Shown in pieces: positions 6,753 to 12,485 of a DNA stretch of 15,565 bases. The number at the start of each line of letters is the position of its first letter. Position 1 is the stretch's first letter. The position numbers and the translations under genes were made by a program. Under the pieces are notes generated by a model. The model worked only from the letters and a program-made list of their open reading frames with translations, ran no database searches and had not been told where the DNA came from. This stretch comes from JAKFEW01 sp036675505 (GTDB lineage: Bacteria > Cyanobacteriota > Sericytochromatia > S15B-MN24 > JAQBPE01), in contig JAKFEW010000123.1 of NCBI GenBank assembly GCA_036675505.1, forward strand, positions 1-15,565, in the 5' to 3' direction.

Positions 6753-7601
6753 TTACAGCGCGAGCGGCAGCGTCAGCGTGCCGACCGCGTCGTCGGCCTG
6801 GCCATTCACCACCGTCGACGTCGTGAACGTCACTGTCGATTTCGTCGGGTCCGAGGCGGTCGTGCCGTCCGCGCTGCGCAGGCCGTCGGCGTAGGCGCGG
6901 TAGGTGGTGCCCGAGCGCAGCTGGCCGACGCTGAGGGTCTGGCCGGCGTTCACCGACGCGAGGTCGTAGGTCGTGCGGATCTTCTCGGTCTCGGAGCCGT
7001 CGCCGCCCACGGCCACGAGGCGCACGCGCACCTGGTCGATGGCGTCGGCGTCCGCGAAGGTCGAGTCGAACGAGAGGGTGAAGGCGGCGGAGCCTGCGAA
7101 GGTGGTGTCCTTGAGCTTGAGCGCCAGCGCGACCAGCGTGACCGCCGCGTCGTCCACCGCCGACACGCCCTCCACGGTCGCGACGCTCGGCGTGGTGAAG
7201 GTCGTGGCGCAGCCTGTGGCGTCCGAGATGACGGTGGTCTCGGCGGCGTCGGCGTAGGCCGTCGCGCGCACCTCGTAGGCGGTGCCCGCGCGCAGATTGG
7301 AAATCGTCACGATGGTGGCGAGGCTCGCGGCGGAGCGGGTCAGCGTGGTGACCGCCGTGGCGCCGCCCGCGCGGTAGACCGCGAGCACGACGTGGTCGAT
7401 GTCGGCCGACGTGTACGCCGCGACCACCGCCTGGGTCTTGTAGGTCGCAGGCCGCGTGACGCGCACCTGGACGCTCACCGGCGCCTGGCGCGCGGCCGCG
7501 ACCCGGGTCAGCTTCATCGCGGCGGGCGCGGCGGGCGCGGCACAGCCGGCGAGCGTGGCTGCGATGATGGCGGCGATCAACAGGGCGAGGGGGTTCCACA
7601 T
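6753..7601 (-). CDS. FN3-like lipoprotein A
   Basis: A 282-residue predicted lipoprotein starting at the ATG at 7601, with GGAG nine bases upstream. The signal peptide core LLIAAIIAATLAGC gives the lipid cysteine at 20. Residues about 42-138 form a beta-sandwich domain of fibronectin type III style: DIDHVVLAVYR, then SNLRAGTAYEVRATAYAD and a closing CATTFTTP. A second unit (about 148-262) repeats the pattern with GQLRSGTTYRAYADGL and STVTFTT. The segment VDDAAVTLVALALKLKDTTFAG (149-170) joins the two units, and a shortened copy of it (ADDAVGTLTLPLAL) ends the protein. It follows the paralogous gene at 8331 by 49 bases and is probably in the same transcript. FN3-like domains usually mediate binding; no ligand can be inferred. 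Confidence 0.85.
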   Translation of the reverse strand: MWNPLALLIAAIIAATLAGCAAPAAPAAMKLTRVAAARQAPVSVQVRVTRPATYKTQAVVAAYTSADIDHVVLAVYRAGGATAVTTLTRSAASLATIVTISNLRAGTAYEVRATAYADAAETTVISDATGCATTFTTPSVATVEGVSAVDDAAVTLVALALKLKDTTFAGSAAFTLSFDSTFADADAIDQVRVRLVAVGGDGSETEKIRTTYDLASVNAGQTLSVGQLRSGTTYRAYADGLRSADGTTASDPTKSTVTFTTSTVVNGQADDAVGTLTLPLAL

Positions 7602-7650
7602 CGTCTCGGTCTCCGAATGGCGCTGGCGTCGGTTCAGGCTCCGGCTGGAG

Positions 7651-8331
7651 TCAGTTCAGGGTCTCGGTGGAGGTGGTGTCGTTGATGACGCCGTTGGTGA
7701 CCGACACGCCGGCGGCGGCGCTCGCGGTGCCCGCGAAGGTCTTGCTCTTGAGCTTGAGCGGGATGGTGACGACCATCGAGGCGTCGTCGATGTTGTCGCC
7801 GGCCGCGGCGCTGACCACCGTGGGGGTCGTGAAGTCGACGGCGCAGTTGGTGGTGGCGCCGCTCTCGGCGATGTCGTCGATCTCGGTGACCTCGGCGGAG
7901 TCGGCGTAAGCGCGGGCGACCACGCGGTAGGTCGCGGCGCTCCGCAGATTCCCCAGCGCGATGGCGGTCGCGAGCGCGGCGTTGGCGACGTTCTTGGTGA
8001 CGCCGGTCGAGACGTAGGTGCCGGTGCCGTCGTTCTTGAAGAGCGTCAGCGTGACGTGGTCGATGTCGGTGGTGTTGTAGGCGGTGAGAGTCTGCAAGCG
8101 ATAACCAGCAGACCCGGTGATCGCGAGGGTCGCGGTCGCGACGATTTCCGGCGCGGCCTTCGCGGCGGCGGCCGCCGGAGCCTGCACCTTGGCGGCGGCG
8201 GGCTTCGAGGCGCGCACCTGCCGGACGGTGAGGCTGCCGTCGGCCGCCGCGTTGGGCGCGCCGGCGTTGCAGCCGGTGAGGCCGGTGGTGAGGAGGACGG
8301 TCGAGAGGGCGAGGGCGGCGGTGCGGTTCAT
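7651..8331 (-). CDS. FN3-like lipoprotein B (paralogue of the 6753-7601 gene)
   Basis: A 226-residue predicted lipoprotein. The ATG at 8331 is chosen because AAAAGGAG (8341-8348) lies nine bases upstream and the signal peptide MNRTAALALSTVLLTTGLTGC begins there. An in-frame ATG at 8469 would add 46 non-signal residues. Lipid cysteine is at 21, followed by an Ala-rich linker to about 62. Residues 66-170 form one FN3-like domain with DIDHVTLTLFK, LGNLRSAATYRVVARAYADSA and CAVDFTTP. These align closely with protein A: DIDHV, NLR, Y.V.A.AYAD.AE and FTTP are shared. Then follows IDDASMVVTIPLKLKSKTFAG, the same joining segment as in A, but the second FN3 unit is missing and the protein stops about 20 residues later. 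This looks like a shorter family member rather than a damaged gene. Function unknown. Confidence 0.85.
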   Translation of the reverse strand: MNRTAALALSTVLLTTGLTGCNAGAPNAAADGSLTVRQVRASKPAAAKVQAPAAAAAKAAPEIVATATLAITGSAGYRLQTLTAYNTTDIDHVTLTLFKNDGTGTYVSTGVTKNVANAALATAIALGNLRSAATYRVVARAYADSAEVTEIDDIAESGATTNCAVDFTTPTVVSAAAGDNIDDASMVVTIPLKLKSKTFAGTASAAAGVSVTNGVINDTTSTETLN

Positions 8332-8476
8332 AGTAGGAAACTCCTTTTCCTGCGCGGTTCGCGGAGGGCGCGTATCGGATGTCGGCCTGGGGTTCGAGAA
8401 GTACGATACGAGCGCCCGGCATCGCCCGAACTTCACGCCGGGCAAGTTTTGGTAAACCTCCACGCGCACGTGAAAG

Positions 8477-8494
8477 CGGCCCTTTTCAGGGCCG
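8477..8494 (-). terminator. Possible terminator of the methyltransferase gene
   Basis: CGGCCCT (8477-8483) and AGGGCCG (8488-8494) form a seven-bp stem with a four-base loop. On the minus strand the stem is followed by CTTTC, a weak T-tract. It lies about 90 bases past the methyltransferase stop. A weaker five-bp hairpin (8540-8555), followed by GCTTTG on the minus strand, is closer to the gene and could serve instead. Confidence 0.35.
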
Positions 8495-8502
8495 GTGATT
8501 CA

Positions 8503-8524
8503 TCCCGATACATTCCCGATACAT
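8503..8524. repeat. Perfect 11-bp tandem duplication TCCCGATACAT
   Basis: TCCCGATACAT occurs twice without a gap (8503-8513 and 8514-8524). The core CGATAC recurs at 8404-8409 on the plus strand and as CCGATAC on the minus strand at 8372-8378. All lie between the methyltransferase stop and the start of lipoprotein B. This could be a binding-site array upstream of the lipoprotein pair. Confidence 0.6.
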
Positions 8525-8586
8525 ATGCCTGCGACAAAGCACCCCGCGAAGGGTGATTAACAGGTATTTATCCCAAGCCGGGTGTA

Positions 8587-9180
8587 TCAGGCCGGGCGAT
8601 CGGCCTCAGCGCCCCACCACACCAGGGCGCGCCACTCGCCGAGGCTGTAGGACGTGGGCCGGCGGCCGGCGAGCAGCGCGCCGTAGCGCACGCCGAGCTC
8701 GGGGAGGTCCGTCGCCACGAGGCCCGCGAGGATCAGCGTGCCGCCGGGCGCCAGCCGGGCGACGAGCGGCTCGGCGTGGGCGAGCAGCACGGGGCGCAGG
8801 ATGTTCGCGACGACCACGTCGAAGGGCGCCTCGTCGGGCGCGAGCGCCTCCGCGAAGCGCACGCGTGCGGCGACTTCGTTGAGCTCGGCGTTCGCCGTCG
8901 CCGTCGCGATCGCCGCCACCTCGATCTCCACGCCGCGGGCCTCGGCGCCGAGCTTGGCCGCGGCGATCGCGAGCAGGCCGGTGCCGCTGCCGAAATCCAG
9001 CAGCCGCCACGAACGGGCCTCCGCGGGCGCGGCGGCGGCGATCGCCCGCAGGCAGAGCCGCGTGGTCTCGTGGGTGCCGTCGCCCCAGCCGGCGCCGGGC
9101 CCGCGGACGATGGCCACGCCCTCGGCGGGGCACGGCGTCCCGGCCGACACGATCTTCCAGAAAGGCGGCACGGCGACCAC
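8587..9180 (-). CDS. PrmA-like class I SAM-dependent methyltransferase (short form)
   Basis: The protein contains the signatures of the ribosomal protein L11 methyltransferase (PrmA) family. Numbering is from the GTG at 9180, giving 197 residues. GPGAGWGDGTHETT is at 27-40 (the PrmA 'PGxAFGTGxHxTT' loop), the SAM-binding motif I LLDFGSGTGLLAIAA at about 60-74, and the acidic end of strand 2 VEIEVAA at 84-90. FDVVVANILRPVL (120-132) corresponds to the PrmA 'NIL' motif. The reading frame stays open to 9396, but the GTG at 9180 has GAGGAG six bases upstream and leaves room for the divergent promoter. An ATG at 9285 is the alternative start. With either start it is shorter than typical PrmA (around 290 residues) and lacks most of the N-terminal substrate-recruiting domain. 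The substrate may therefore not be L11. Confidence 0.72.
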   Translation of the reverse strand: MVAVPPFWKIVSAGTPCPAEGVAIVRGPGAGWGDGTHETTRLCLRAIAAAAPAEARSWRLLDFGSGTGLLAIAAAKLGAEARGVEIEVAAIATATANAELNEVAARVRFAEALAPDEAPFDVVVANILRPVLLAHAEPLVARLAPGGTLILAGLVATDLPELGVRYGALLAGRRPTSYSLGEWRALVWWGAEADRPA

Positions 9181-9237
9181 GTCCAGCTCCTCACGCCAAG
9201 TGCTTCGCTCATACCCAGCGCCCCACGTCTCAGCGCT

Positions 9238-9266
9238 TTGACAAAGTTCTTGTCGAGCGCCACCAT
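9238..9266 (+). promoter_or_regulatory. Promoter for the PhnD-like/ATP-grasp operon
   Basis: A consensus -35 TTGACA (9238-9243) is followed after 17 bases by CACCAT (9261-9266), a weak -10 that keeps the key second A and final T. The start point would be about ten bases before the ATG at 9284. The -35 is embedded in inverted repeats CTTTG-A-CAAAG (9236-9246) and GACAA-N5-TTGTC (9240-9254), so repressor control is possible. Confidence 0.5.
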
Positions 9267-9283
9267 GGTCGGCAAGGCCCGCC

Positions 9284-10081
9284 ATGTCCACGAACCCGAT
9301 TCGCAACCCACGCTTCGCCACCCTGCAAGCCGCGAACGCCGCGCCGTTCTGGCGGGCCGTCGCCACCTGGCTGGGCGAGACCACCAGGCGGCCCATCGCG
9401 ATCGAGGGCGAGGGCCACTGGACCGCCTGGCGCGACCTGCTCGCGGCCGGCGAGGTCGACCTCGGGACGGTTTGCGGCAGCTACTACGTGCGCTGGGCCG
9501 CCGAGCGGCCGCCGGCCGTCACGCTGCTCGCCGCGCCCGTCATGGCGGGCGCGCGGTACGGCGGGCGCCCTGTCTACTTCTCGGACGTGGTGGTGCGGGC
9601 CGACAGCCCGTTCGAGATGCTCGAGGACCTCGTGGAGGGCCGCTGGGCGTACAACGAGCCGGAGTCGTACTCGGGCAAGCTGGTGATCCACCATGAGCTG
9701 GCCCTGCGCGGCTGGGGGCCGAGCTTCTTCGGCAGCATGGTCGAGAGCGGCTCGCACGAGACCTCGCTCTCTTTGATCGCGGCGGGCGCCGTGGACGTGG
9801 CGGCGATCGACAGCGTGGTGCTGGAAGCCGAGTTCCGTGCCCGGCCCGAACGCGCCGCGGCCTTCCGCGTGCTCGAAACCTGGGGCCCGAACCCGATGCC
9901 GCCGGTGGTGGCATCCAGCGTCGTCTCGCCCGCCTGGCAGGCGCGCTACCGCACGACGCTGCTCGCCATGCACCAGGACCCCGCCGGCCGCCGGATCCTG
10001 ACGGACGCCGGCGTGGCCTGCTTCGCACCGGTCGAAGACGCCGATTACGAGGCGCTGCGCCACCTCCAGGCGCCAGCTTGA
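9284..10081 (+). CDS. PhnD-like periplasmic-binding-fold protein without signal peptide
   Basis: A 265-residue protein starting at the ATG at 9284, with a weak AAGG six bases upstream. It has the layout of PhnD/SsuA-type solute-binding proteins of phosphonate/phosphite ABC transporters. The first strand region is FWRAVATWLGETTRRPIAIE, and the 'G.vDlg..cg.yy' segment is GEVDLGTVCGSYYVRWA (56-72). Next come a hinge-region block DVVVRADSPFEMLEDLVEGR WAYNEPESYSG (about 101-131), SLSLIAAGAVDVAAIDSVV (162-180), and the C-terminal PMPPVVASS and LDP-like AMHQDPAGRRIL helices. Unlike transport-associated members it has no N-terminal hydrophobic segment, and no permease or ATPase genes are nearby. Its stop codon overlaps the next gene's start. 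A cytoplasmic ligand-sensing or substrate-presenting role is inferred; the ligand is unknown. Confidence 0.75.
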   Translation: MSTNPIRNPRFATLQAANAAPFWRAVATWLGETTRRPIAIEGEGHWTAWRDLLAAGEVDLGTVCGSYYVRWAAERPPAVTLLAAPVMAGARYGGRPVYFSDVVVRADSPFEMLEDLVEGRWAYNEPESYSGKLVIHHELALRGWGPSFFGSMVESGSHETSLSLIAAGAVDVAAIDSVVLEAEFRARPERAAAFRVLETWGPNPMPPVVASSVVSPAWQARYRTTLLAMHQDPAGRRILTDAGVACFAPVEDADYEALRHLQAPA

Positions 10082-10938
10082 CCGTCGGCTTCGCGACCTG
10101 GCATGGCGCGCCGGACCTCACGGCCGACGACCGGCTCGTGGTCGCGCCGCTCGCGAGCCGCGGCATCGCCGTCGTGCCCTTCGACTGGCAGGGACCCACG
10201 CCCGCGGGCCTCGACGCGATCGTGCTGCGCTCATGCTGGAACTACCACCTGGCCGAGGCCGGCTTCCGCGCCTGGCTCGACCAGCTCGAGGCCGCGGCGA
10301 TCCCGGTGCTGAACCCGGTGGCGGTGGCGCGCTGGAACTTGCACAAGGGCTACCTGCGCGAGCTCGCGGACCAGGGCGTCCGGCTGCCGGCCACGGCCTG
10401 GGTGGAGCGCGCGTCGCCCGAGACGCTCGCGGCCGTGCTGCACGCGCACGATCTCGACCACGTCGTCGTGAAGCCCGCCGTCTCGGGCACGGCTTACCGC
10501 ACCTGGCGCTCTTCGCGGGCGCAAGCGGCGGACGACCAGGCTGAATTCGCCGCGCTGGTCGCGGATTCCGGCGTGCTGGTCCAGGCCTTCGTGCCGGAGG
10601 TGCTGCTGAACGGCGAGGTCTCGCTCGTGTACTTCCGCGGCGCCTTCAGCCACGCGATCCGCAAGCGCCCGTGCGCCGGCGACTTCCGCGTGCAGTCGGA
10701 CTTCGGCGGCACGCGCGAGCCCATCTCGCCCTCGCCGCGGCTGCTCGCGCAGGCCGAGGAGGTGCTCGCGCAGGTGGACGGCGAGCTCTTGTACGCGCGC
10801 GTCGACGGCATCGAGGTGGACGGCGAGCTCGTGCTGATGGAGCTCGAGGTGCTCGACCCCGAGCTCTACCTCAGCCAGGACGCCGCTGCGCCCGAGCGCT
10901 TCGCCGCCGCCCTCGCGGCGGCGATCGCGGCTCGCTGA
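10078..10938 (+). CDS. ATP-grasp ligase, glutathione synthetase/DcsG-like
   Basis: A 286-residue protein starting at TTG (10078). The start overlaps the TGA of the preceding gene as TTGA, giving translational coupling. AGG lies seven bases upstream. The N-terminal pre-grasp part contains VPFDW and LRSCWNYHLA (50-59). ARWNLHKGYLRELADQGVRLP (84-104) opens the ATP-binding region, VVVKPAVSGTA (129-139) supplies the first ATP lysine, and GEVSLVYFRGAFSHAIRKRP (179-198) and GDFRVQSDFGG (201-211) follow. LYARVDG and LVLMELEVLDPELYL (238-265) give the metal-binding D243 and E255/E257. These motifs match a family annotated as ATP-grasp, related to O-ureido-serine cyclo-ligase (DcsG) and prokaryotic glutathione synthetase. 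Such enzymes activate a carboxylate with ATP and join it to an amine or thiol. The real substrate is unknown. The partner gene suggests a joint small-molecule pathway. Confidence 0.82.
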   Translation: MTVGFATWHGAPDLTADDRLVVAPLASRGIAVVPFDWQGPTPAGLDAIVLRSCWNYHLAEAGFRAWLDQLEAAAIPVLNPVAVARWNLHKGYLRELADQGVRLPATAWVERASPETLAAVLHAHDLDHVVVKPAVSGTAYRTWRSSRAQAADDQAEFAALVADSGVLVQAFVPEVLLNGEVSLVYFRGAFSHAIRKRPCAGDFRVQSDFGGTREPISPSPRLLAQAEEVLAQVDGELLYARVDGIEVDGELVLMELEVLDPELYLSQDAAAPERFAAALAAAIAAR

Positions 10939-10987
10939 GCCCCGCAGGCTGAAACGGGCGAGGGGCCGTAGCCCTGCCACCGCGATC

Positions 10988-11005
10988 GCCGTATAATGTG
11001 ACGGC
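10988..11005 (+). promoter_or_regulatory. TATAAT -10 element inside an inverted repeat, before the SDR gene
   Basis: A perfect TATAAT (10992-10997) spans the loop of GCCGT-N8-ACGGC (10988-11005). No -35 is found at normal spacing. Transcription would begin around 11004-11006, only about ten bases before the TTG at 11014. This resembles the -10-in-repeat arrangement seen before lipoproteins 1 and 2. Confidence 0.5.
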
Positions 11006-11013
11006 TACGCCCC

Positions 11014-12465
11014 TTGCCCACGTCCACCGAGGAAAATCCCCTGGCTATCTCGCCCGAAGAAATGGAAGCCTGCCTCAGCGTGCTGCAGCGCATTGCCGAT
11101 TCCGGCGGCGCCGAGCCGCGCAGCGATCGCTTCAACGGCCTGCTCTCGAAAATCTACAGGGAGGGCCGCAAGTACGACAAGCAGATGGAACGCAAGCGGC
11201 TCGAAGACGAGGACCGCGTGCTCAAGGCCACCACGGCGATGGTGAAGATCCAGCGCGACGCCGTGCCCGCGGGCCAGGCCATGCTGCCGCCGCCGGGGGC
11301 GGGCCCGGGGGCGGATGGCGAGGCGCCGCGGCTCTTGAACACGCCCGAGAACTGCTACATCTGCAAGGCCGAGTACCGCGAGGTCCACTTCTTCTATCAC
11401 ATCCTCTGCCCGAAGTGCGCCAAGTCCAACTGGGAGATGCGCCACCTCAGCGCGGACCTCAAGGGCCGCACCGCGCTCGTGACCGGCGGGCGCGTGAAGA
11501 TCGGCCACCAGACCGTGCTGCGCCTTTTGCGCGACGGCGCGAAGGTGATCGTGACCACGCGCTTCCCCAACGCCGCTGCGGCGCGCCTGCACGCGGAGCC
11601 CGACTCGGCCGACTGGATGCACCGCGTCCACCTCTACGGCCTGGATCTGCGCAACATCCCGGCCGTCGAGGCCTTCGCGCGCCACCTGTACAACACCGAG
11701 CCGCACCTCGACATCCTGATCCACAACGCAGCCCAGACGATCAAGCGCCCGAGCGGCTTCTACCGCGAGCTGATCGAGCAGGAGCGCAACCCGGCCGCCA
11801 CCCTGCCGCCCGAGGCGCGCCGGCTGGTCGTGCAGGACGTGCCGAAGCAGCTCGTGCACGCGCTCGGCGACAGCCCCGCGGCCGCCCTGCCGGTCGTCGG
11901 TGCCGTGTTGCCCGTCGTGAAGGACGTGCTGCCGGTCGACAAGTACGCCGACAACGAGGAGCTGATGGACTCGCGCACCTCGAACAGCTGGCTGCTGCGG
12001 CTCGACGAGGTGAGCGCGCCCGAGATGCTCGAGGTGCAGCTCGTGAACGCGGTGGCGCCGTTCTTGCTCAACAGCCGCCTCAAGACGCTGATGATGAAGT
12101 CGCCGCACGAGCGCCGCTTCATCGTGAACGTCTCGGCGATGGAAGGCCAGTTCAGCCGCCACAAGACCGTCTTCCACCCGCACACCAACATGGCGAAGGC
12201 CGCGCTGAACATGATGACGCGCACCTCGGGCGAGGACTACGCCAAGGACGGCATCTACATGACCAGCGTCGATACCGGCTGGGTGACCGACGAGAACCCG
12301 GGCCCGAAGCGCGAGCGCAACCAGGAAGAGCGCGGCTTCTTCGCGCCGCTCGACATCATCGACGGCATGGCGCGCATCTACCACCCCGTGGCGTTCGGCG
12401 TCGAGCGGCCGGAGACGCCGTTCTTCGGGCTATTCTTGAAGGACTACGCGCCCTGCCCCTGGTGA
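11014..12465 (+). CDS. SDR-family oxidoreductase-like protein with N-terminal four-cysteine motif
   Basis: A 483-residue protein read from the TTG at 11014. A CTG at 11041, preceded by GAGGA, or the ATG at 11062 are alternatives. Residues 12-85 are a charged helical region. CYIC (114-117) and CPKC (132-135) form a probable zinc ribbon. From 148 comes a Rossmann domain: LKGRTALVTGGRVKIGHQTV with a TGGRVKIG nucleotide loop (157-164), DLR (211-213) and IHNAAQ (236-241). Helix 4 carries LVNAVAPFLL (343-352) and the catalytic-region NVSAMEGQ (372-379). The usual YxxxK is TNMAK (391-395), so the lysine is kept but the tyrosine is threonine. After it come ALNMMTRTSGEDYAKDGI and VDTGW (419-423). The block HPHTNMAKAALNMMTRT is, as I recall it, conserved in a distinct SDR subgroup also found in eukaryotes. 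A long insert (about 255-330) contains VVGAVLPVVKDVLPVDKY. Substrate is unknown; reductase activity is uncertain. Confidence 0.8.
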   Translation: MPTSTEENPLAISPEEMEACLSVLQRIADSGGAEPRSDRFNGLLSKIYREGRKYDKQMERKRLEDEDRVLKATTAMVKIQRDAVPAGQAMLPPPGAGPGADGEAPRLLNTPENCYICKAEYREVHFFYHILCPKCAKSNWEMRHLSADLKGRTALVTGGRVKIGHQTVLRLLRDGAKVIVTTRFPNAAAARLHAEPDSADWMHRVHLYGLDLRNIPAVEAFARHLYNTEPHLDILIHNAAQTIKRPSGFYRELIEQERNPAATLPPEARRLVVQDVPKQLVHALGDSPAAALPVVGAVLPVVKDVLPVDKYADNEELMDSRTSNSWLLRLDEVSAPEMLEVQLVNAVAPFLLNSRLKTLMMKSPHERRFIVNVSAMEGQFSRHKTVFHPHTNMAKAALNMMTRTSGEDYAKDGIYMTSVDTGWVTDENPGPKRERNQEERGFFAPLDIIDGMARIYHPVAFGVERPETPFFGLFLKDYAPCPW

Positions 12466-12485
12466 GGTTGCCGGCTCAGTTGCGG

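Noticed and set aside
7456..8556. Plus-strand 366-codon frame over the FN3-like lipoprotein pair
   Set aside because: Gly/Arg/Asp-rich shadow opposite two genes that have lipoboxes, ribosome binding sites and paralogy.
9181..9265. Small minus-strand peptide beginning MVALDKNFVKALRRG
   Set aside because: It has no ribosome binding site and runs into a shadow frame of the methyltransferase. It is mentioned only as a possible relic.
11005..12384. Minus-strand 459-codon frame opposite the SDR gene
   Set aside because: The SDR motifs on the plus strand are unambiguous. The antisense product has the usual His/Val/Arg/Asp-rich shadow composition.
12466..12485. Terminator between the SDR and lipoprotein genes
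   Set aside because: Only a four-bp GCCG/CGGC pairing is available in and around the 20-base gap, which is too weak to call.
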